Below are positions 59,392 through 64,000 of a DNA stretch of 64,000 nucleotides, piece after piece. Each line of letters begins with the position of its first letter. Within the stretch, counting starts at the first letter, position 1. The notes beneath the pieces are model-generated. The model made no database searches. It was not told the origin of the DNA and was given only the letters and a program-made list of their open reading frames with translations. The translations under genes and the position numbers were made by a program. The stretch covers positions 62,001-126,000 of the forward strand of contig JACMNL010000101.1 in NCBI GenBank assembly GCA_014378525.1, given 5' to 3'. Source of the DNA: Bacteriovorax sp. (GTDB taxonomy: Bacteria; Bdellovibrionota; Bacteriovoracia; Bacteriovoracales; Bacteriovoracaceae).

Positions 59392-62300
59392 ATGAAATCC
59401 CTGTTCGATATCCGTGCATTTTTAAGATATGTTGTATGGTGTGTTGCCTTTGCAGCGATTTATTTTTACGTGGCCGATATATCACTGCAAATTACAAAAA
59501 CTCCCGGGCAAGCATCGGCGTTTTTTATTCCTTCAGGTTTTGCGGTTGCCGTATTAATTATATTTGGCGCCCGATATTTACCCGCCATTTTTATCGCTAA
59601 ATTTTTACTAGGATTATCCAATAACCGCACATTGTACCTAAATGTTGTCAGTTGTTTTGCTTCTGTGGCCGAAGCATATGTCGGCCTTTATATTTACAGA
59701 TCTTTTAAGAATTTAATTGAAGAATTTTTTGAATTTCAATCGGTATTAGCGCTGGTGTTACTGGTGGCGTTTACGGCACCGGTTTTTTCAGCACTAATTG
59801 GTGTCACAAATCTTTATTATCTGGGAATTGTCCCTGAAGATGCTTATTTTTCAAGTATCATGACCTGGTATGCAGGCGATGCTTTAAGCATACTGATATT
59901 TCTGCCGGGATTTTTGTGTTTTCACAGAGAAAAACATAGATTTTTTGATTTTGTAGCTCCGGTTCTGGCCTTTTTTTGCACCTATATTTTTAAATTTCAT
60001 CTCTTCGGTCCATATTTATTCGTGATTTTCGGAGCGATTTTAATTCCATGTTTATTTGGATCGGTTATGGGCGTTTATTATTCGCTGATGACTATTGCTT
60101 TGGTTTTAAACTGGTTTTTGATTAATCATGTCGGGCCTTTTTCATTGGGAAATTACACCGACAATATGGCCTCAATGCAGTTATTTTTACTGGCCATTGG
60201 TATCAGTGCGCTGGCACTTGAAGGGTTTAAACGGACTAAACTTTTAAAATATGCCATTATTCCATTAATTTCTTTCTGGTTTATTACCGGTTCAGTTTAC
60301 TTTTATTATCATACGCAAAAAGACATCGTTAACAACAAGACTATGTCTGATGTCATCGACGATTTCGAAGGCCGCCTGATTGAAAAAATGAATTATTATG
60401 AAAATACCATTCGAGGGGCATCGGGATTTATGGCCGGCTCGCAGAATGTTCAGGCAGATGAATGGCAGGAATATGTAAAGTCAATTTCACTGATAAATAA
60501 AGAAAATGGGGTTATTGGTTTTGCGATTATTGTACCCGGGACTCCTAAATCTACCGGGCATACGTATGTCGTTCCAGAAGAAATGAATAACGGTGGAAAT
60601 CTCAAAAACATTATCACCCATCCAGAATTAAAACATTTTTTTGAAGAATCTATCTACCGGCCGAATCCGGTCTTAACTCCAGCGATTAAAATAAATTTAA
60701 CTGGTGGCACTCATCTGGATTTTGTTTCGTTTTTAATTTCTCCGGTGAAAAAGAATGATAAATTTGTCGCATGGATTGTTGCTCCTATTCTAATGCAGAA
60801 TTTTTTCAAGGCCATGGCCGAAACTAAATACCCGGCCATTGATATTGATGTTTACGATGGTGAAAGTAATTTTGAGCTAAGGAAAATTTATTCTAAAGTT
60901 GTCGATGAACGTTTGAGAAAAGGCGATGGTCCGAATGCACGTTTGACTACTGTGCTTCTCGCCGACCGCTCGTTTACCATCGACTGGAATGAAACCCTTA
61001 GATATGTGACTGCTCATAGCTCTCAAAATTCGCTTTTTATTTTAGTCGGCGCCATTTTCAGCGTTGTTGTGACGGGTTTTATTTTAAATTTAAAGCTGGT
61101 CAGTGTGAAGGCCAATTCAATTGCCCACTCAAAGACACGAGAACTTCGTGAATCTGAAGAGAGATTTAAATCGCTGTTTGAAAATTCCAGCGATGCTGTT
61201 ATTTTATTCAACCAGGAAATCATCGATTGTAATCCGGAAAGCATAAAACTTTTCGGAAAACGCTCTAAAAAAGAACTGCTCGCTACACCGCTGATTGATT
61301 TTTTTGCGATTAGGGATCTGGACTCTGACGACAACAACTTATTCATCAATAAGGTCCGTGAAGTTCAGTATAAAAAGATGGTGAAGTTTGAGTGTTTCTG
61401 CCTGCGTACGGGACTCCCCTTCTTCGCCGAAATCCATTTGCATTACATTGAGATCAATGACAATTTCATTTATCAGGCAGTTGTACGCGACATTTCTGAG
61501 CGTAAAAAGATTGAACAGAATCTGACGAAATCAAAAGAGCTTGCTGAAGACGCAGCAAAAGCAAAGACCAATTTCCTGTCTACGATGAGTCACGAGATCA
61601 GAACTCCATTAAATGGTGTCATTGGAATGATCAATATTATTCTCGATGAAAATCCGAAGTCTGATATCCGCGAAGATTTAGAAACTATTAAATACTCGGC
61701 CGACAATCTGCTTCATATTGTTAATGAAGTCCTCGACTACAATAAAATTGAATCGGGAAAAATTGTTCTGGAGAAAAAATTATTTTCTCTGAAAAATTTA
61801 AGCGAAAGTATTTTAAAAATTCACCGTCCAAAGGCCGTCGAAAAACACCTGCGTCTGCTGTTGGAATGCGATGTTAAAATTCCGGACATGGTGATCGGAG
61901 ATGAATACAGGAATACCCAGATTCTCAACAATCTTTTGAGCAATTCCCTTAAATTTACGGAGTCCGGCGACGTAACTTTGAGTCTAAGACTTAAAAATAA
62001 AAAAGAAGATTCGTGTGTTATCGAATTTAAAGTTAGTGACACAGGAATCGGAATCGATAAAAATAAACAACGTGAAATCTTTAAAGACTTTACACAGGCC
62101 GAAAGTGACCACACCAGAAAATATGGCGGCACAGGTCTGGGATTAGCGATTACAAAGCGTCTGGTGGAAATCCAGAACGGGAAAATTGATGTTATCTCGG
62201 GTCGAGGCCAGGGTACGAGCTTTGTTTACACAATCCATTTTAATCTTCGTCCGGAAACTTCTATGAATGCTACATCAAACCCCAATCAAAAAAATCTGGA

Positions 62301-62664
62301 TAGCTTCAACAACCAGCGTGTTCTTTTAGTTGAAGATAATCAGGTCAATATTATTGTAACGAAGAAATTCCTGGAAAAATGGGGATTAAAAGTTGATGTG
62401 GCGATCAACGGGCTCGAGGCCGTTAATCACGCGCGCGCAATTAAATACGATCTGATTCTGATGGATTTGCACATGCCTTTAATGGACGGCTTTGAAGCGA
62501 CGAAAAAAATCAGAGAATTTAATAAAATAACCCCTATCATAGGTCTGTCGGCCGACGTTATGACTGAAAGTGTGACCTCTCTTCAGGCAATTGGAATGAA
62601 TGATTTTGTCACTAAACCCTTCCGTCCCAATGACTTTTTTAATAAGCTCAAATCTTTTTTGTAG
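59392..62664 (+). CDS. Hybrid histidine kinase (MASE1-CHASE-PAS-HisKA-HATPase-REC)
   Basis: 1090 residues. Eight N-terminal membrane segments form a MASE1 domain (FFIPSGFAVAVLIIFGARYL). A periplasmic CHASE-type sensor (about 320-520: IRGASGFMAGSQNVQ, FAIIVPGTP) and another membrane segment follow, then a PAS domain (EERFKSLFENSSDAVILFN). HisKA H-box is STMSHEIRTPLNG (about 733). HATPase has LNNLLSNSLKFTE and SDTGIGID, then GGTGLGLAITKRL. The C-terminal receiver has acceptor Asp in LILMDLHMP (about 1024) and KPFRP. It senses an external small molecule and feeds a phosphorelay. Confidence 0.93.
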   Translation: MKSLFDIRAFLRYVVWCVAFAAIYFYVADISLQITKTPGQASAFFIPSGFAVAVLIIFGARYLPAIFIAKFLLGLSNNRTLYLNVVSCFASVAEAYVGLYIYRSFKNLIEEFFEFQSVLALVLLVAFTAPVFSALIGVTNLYYLGIVPEDAYFSSIMTWYAGDALSILIFLPGFLCFHREKHRFFDFVAPVLAFFCTYIFKFHLFGPYLFVIFGAILIPCLFGSVMGVYYSLMTIALVLNWFLINHVGPFSLGNYTDNMASMQLFLLAIGISALALEGFKRTKLLKYAIIPLISFWFITGSVYFYYHTQKDIVNNKTMSDVIDDFEGRLIEKMNYYENTIRGASGFMAGSQNVQADEWQEYVKSISLINKENGVIGFAIIVPGTPKSTGHTYVVPEEMNNGGNLKNIITHPELKHFFEESIYRPNPVLTPAIKINLTGGTHLDFVSFLISPVKKNDKFVAWIVAPILMQNFFKAMAETKYPAIDIDVYDGESNFELRKIYSKVVDERLRKGDGPNARLTTVLLADRSFTIDWNETLRYVTAHSSQNSLFILVGAIFSVVVTGFILNLKLVSVKANSIAHSKTRELRESEERFKSLFENSSDAVILFNQEIIDCNPESIKLFGKRSKKELLATPLIDFFAIRDLDSDDNNLFINKVREVQYKKMVKFECFCLRTGLPFFAEIHLHYIEINDNFIYQAVVRDISERKKIEQNLTKSKELAEDAAKAKTNFLSTMSHEIRTPLNGVIGMINIILDENPKSDIREDLETIKYSADNLLHIVNEVLDYNKIESGKIVLEKKLFSLKNLSESILKIHRPKAVEKHLRLLLECDVKIPDMVIGDEYRNTQILNNLLSNSLKFTESGDVTLSLRLKNKKEDSCVIEFKVSDTGIGIDKNKQREIFKDFTQAESDHTRKYGGTGLGLAITKRLVEIQNGKIDVISGRGQGTSFVYTIHFNLRPETSMNATSNPNQKNLDSFNNQRVLLVEDNQVNIIVTKKFLEKWGLKVDVAINGLEAVNHARAIKYDLILMDLHMPLMDGFEATKKIREFNKITPIIGLSADVMTESVTSLQAIGMNDFVTKPFRPNDFFNKLKSFL

Positions 62665-62710
62665 TTTAAAAAAACGCTCAGGAATCTACGACCTATAGTT
62701 GTATTTAAAA

Positions 62711-62739
62711 TTGACAGAACTACTCAATTCCCTTTGAAT
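62711..62739 (+). promoter_or_regulatory. Putative sigma70 promoter of the PuuD-like pair
   Basis: Consensus TTGACA (62711-62716) and a weaker TTGAAT (62734-62739) with 17 bases between, about 50 bases before the ATG at 62791. Confidence 0.5.
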
Positions 62740-62790
62740 AATACCTAATACAAATCATTTATTTCCATAACTTTTAACCTTGGGGCCTCA

Positions 62791-63522
62791 ATGACATTTT
62801 CATTATTTTCATCAGGTGGTTTAGAACTTTTTCTTCGCTACATTCACTACTTTGCTGGAGTGATCTGGATCGGAATGCTTTACTACTTCAACTTCGTTCA
62901 AGGTGAATGGTTCAAAACTCTTGATGCTGACGAAAAACTAAAACCAGCTCGTGGAATCGCAGTAAGAACTTTAGTACCTCGCGTACTTGGATGGTTCAGA
63001 TACGGAGCCCTTGCTACCTGGATCTCTGGTGTTTGTATTCTTGCTGTTAAAGGCCCTGCAATGGGTTCAGCGATGCTTGCAACTTCTTGGTGGGCATTCA
63101 TCGGTACAGGTGCTCTTCTAGGTACAATCATGTTCTTAAACGTTTGGCTGATCATCTGGCCGAATCAGAAAATAGTTATCGCTTCTGCAACTCAAGTTGC
63201 AGCTGGCGGAGCTGCTCTTCCTGAAGCGGCCGGTGCTGCTGCAAAAGCAGGTCTTGCTTCAAGACACAACACACTTTTTTCTCTTCCAATGTTATTTTTA
63301 ATGGGAGCTGCATCTCACCTTCCAGCTCAAGTTAACCCGGACTACAACGGTAAAATCCTTGCTCTAATTTTAGTGGTAATCATCGGTCTACTTGAATTAA
63401 ACGCAATCAAAGGAAAAACAGACACAATTAAAATTACATCTATTAAAGGTGTGGTTCACATGGGAATTCTTTTAACTGCAATTCTTTATGTTGTGATTGA
63501 ATTCGGAATTCAAAAACTTTAA
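62791..63522 (+). CDS. PuuD-like membrane protein (urate oxidase N-terminal family)
   Basis: 243 residues, five to six membrane segments. Diagnostic stretches of the PF06181/DUF989 family: LRYIHYFAGVIWIGMLYYFN, then VLGWFRYGALATWISG, LGTIMFLNVWLIIWPNQK and ASRHNTLFSLPMLFLMGA with ASHLP. In Agrobacterium PuuD this domain is fused to a C-terminal cytochrome c and oxidises urate; here it is separate. An Ala-rich loop lies at about 140-160. The cytochrome gene follows after 2 bases. Whether urate is the substrate is unproven, because no purine-catabolism genes are nearby. Confidence 0.82.
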   Translation: MTFSLFSSGGLELFLRYIHYFAGVIWIGMLYYFNFVQGEWFKTLDADEKLKPARGIAVRTLVPRVLGWFRYGALATWISGVCILAVKGPAMGSAMLATSWWAFIGTGALLGTIMFLNVWLIIWPNQKIVIASATQVAAGGAALPEAAGAAAKAGLASRHNTLFSLPMLFLMGAASHLPAQVNPDYNGKILALILVVIIGLLELNAIKGKTDTIKITSIKGVVHMGILLTAILYVVIEFGIQKL

Positions 63523-63524
63523 TT

Positions 63525-63887
63525 ATGATTTCAAAAAATTCTAAAAAAATTTTAGCAATAGTGGGGGCAGCATGTCTGCTCTCACTTTTTTCTTCATGCC
63601 AGAAAAATTCTACGACAGAAGCTCCATTATCCCCGCTGGAAGCGCGCGGTAAGGGTGTCTTCATGTCGAACTGTATTGCCTGTCATAACCCGAATCCCTC
63701 TCTGGATGGAAGTATCGGGCCTGCGATTGCAGGATCAAGTTTAGAACTTATAACGGCGAGAGTGCTCACACGCGGCTATCCGCCAGGCTACAAACCAAAA
63801 CGTACATCAGGAGTAATGCCGGACTTTCCTCAGCTGAAAAACGACATTCCTGCGATCCATGCTTATCTTGCTACATTTAAGAAATAG
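63525..63887 (+). CDS. Lipoprotein cytochrome c
   Basis: 120 residues. Lipobox-like SLFSSC (Cys26) follows a hydrophobic leader. Haem c site CIACH at about 49-53 after KGVFMSN, and a distal Met ligand in SGVMPDFPQL; also the typical GPAIAGS. Two bases after the PuuD-like gene, so made with it, and probably accepts its electrons on the periplasmic side. Its stop is inside the 3' end of the opposite-strand gene. Confidence 0.88.
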   Translation: MISKNSKKILAIVGAACLLSLFSSCQKNSTTEAPLSPLEARGKGVFMSNCIACHNPNPSLDGSIGPAIAGSSLELITARVLTRGYPPGYKPKRTSGVMPDFPQLKNDIPAIHAYLATFKK

Positions 63888-64000
63888 ATTTTGAACGACG
63901 GAATTCAATCAGCTCAGTGATTGAAACAATCTGAATGTTGAAATGAGCGGCGAATTCGCGAAGTAAATCACCTTTTAACGGAACTCCATCAGCACTCAGT
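63877..64000 (-). CDS. 3' end of a RibB-like gene (3,4-dihydroxy-2-butanone-4-phosphate synthase)
   Basis: The last 41 codons of a gene that enters from the right edge; the stop is at 63877-63879. The peptide begins LSADGVPLKGDLLREFAAHF and ends IVSITELIEFRRSKSIS. The pattern of a D-G motif, a helix with an L-x-x-F-A, and a final ISI-x-x-LI-x-FRR matches the C-terminus of RibB or the RibB half of RibBA, riboflavin synthesis. The stop is 11 bases inside the opposite-strand cytochrome gene. The identity needs the next window. Confidence 0.6.
   Translation of the reverse strand, partial: LSADGVPLKGDLLREFAAHFNIQIVSITELIEFRRSKSIS

Overview
The window reads as a chromosomal segment from a low-to-mid GC Gram-negative bacterium, most likely a predatory-type member of the Bdellovibrionota (Bacteriovorax/Peredibacter-like). 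This is inferred from gene content: class I lysyl-tRNA synthetase, a menaquinone-only quinone cluster, many small secreted cysteine-containing proteins, Asp-type porphobilinogen synthase, a NamZ-type muramidase and abundant receiver/histidine-kinase proteins. There are about 60 protein genes. I found no rRNA, tRNA, CRISPR array or insertion sequence. Both window ends cut genes: a DUF4097-like protein at the left and what looks like the 3' end of ribB at the right.

Layout. 1-7.1 kb (mostly +): DUF4097-like tail, a membrane/peroxiredoxin-like fusion, asnB with an overlapping RluA-type pseudouridine synthase, an RMD1/DUF155 protein (-), then sufE-hemB. 7.1-9.7 kb (-): secreted trypsin-like protease, outer-membrane barrel, small lipoprotein. 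9.8-16.4 kb: a compact menaquinone cluster transcribed leftward ubiE-menF-menD-menA-menC, with a divergent polyprenyl diphosphate synthase that probably supplies the side chain. 16.4-18.5 kb: secreted proteins, including two neighbours that share a four-cysteine domain I do not recognise. 18.7-24.9 kb: branched-chain amino-acid type ABC transporter livKHMGF running through a small ORF into class I lysS, closed by a strong terminator. 25-30.5 kb: small ORF, NamZ/DUF1343, thyA-folA behind a structured leader, secreted proteins. 30.7-35.2 kb: LemA and two TPM proteins, divergent from a long U32 peptidase-family (RlhA-like) gene. 35.2-41.9 kb: RND pump, RluE-type pseudouridine synthase, small secreted proteins, DTW-domain tRNA enzyme and PlsC acyltransferase. 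41.9-45.1 kb: a tyrosine recombinase with an extended core-binding domain, preceded by a long AT-rich palindrome, then a 670-residue secreted protein. 45.2-49.2 kb: DedA, a lysine 2,3-aminomutase-like radical SAM enzyme, HtpX, FabK/NMO-like flavoprotein. 49.2-54.7 kb: a leftward signalling operon (MnmD-like methyltransferase, pseudo-receiver/HD-GYP-like protein, alpha/beta hydrolase, two HTH regulators, minimal histidine kinase). 54.8-62.7 kb: lipoprotein, large secreted protein, second tyrosine recombinase, double-receiver protein and a MASE1-CHASE-PAS hybrid kinase. 62.8-63.9 kb: a PuuD-like membrane protein followed by a separate lipoprotein cytochrome c.

The strongest candidates for undescribed biology are the AC[RS]Q four-cysteine domain pair (17.4-18.5 kb), the 49.2-54.7 kb signalling operon, the split PuuD/cytochrome pair, the dif-like palindrome beside the recombinase, and the structured thyA leader. 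A possible window-wide compositional signature is that alanine after a codon ending in G is mostly GCC, enriching GGCC across codon boundaries. Functions are assigned by eye from motifs; no database search was run.
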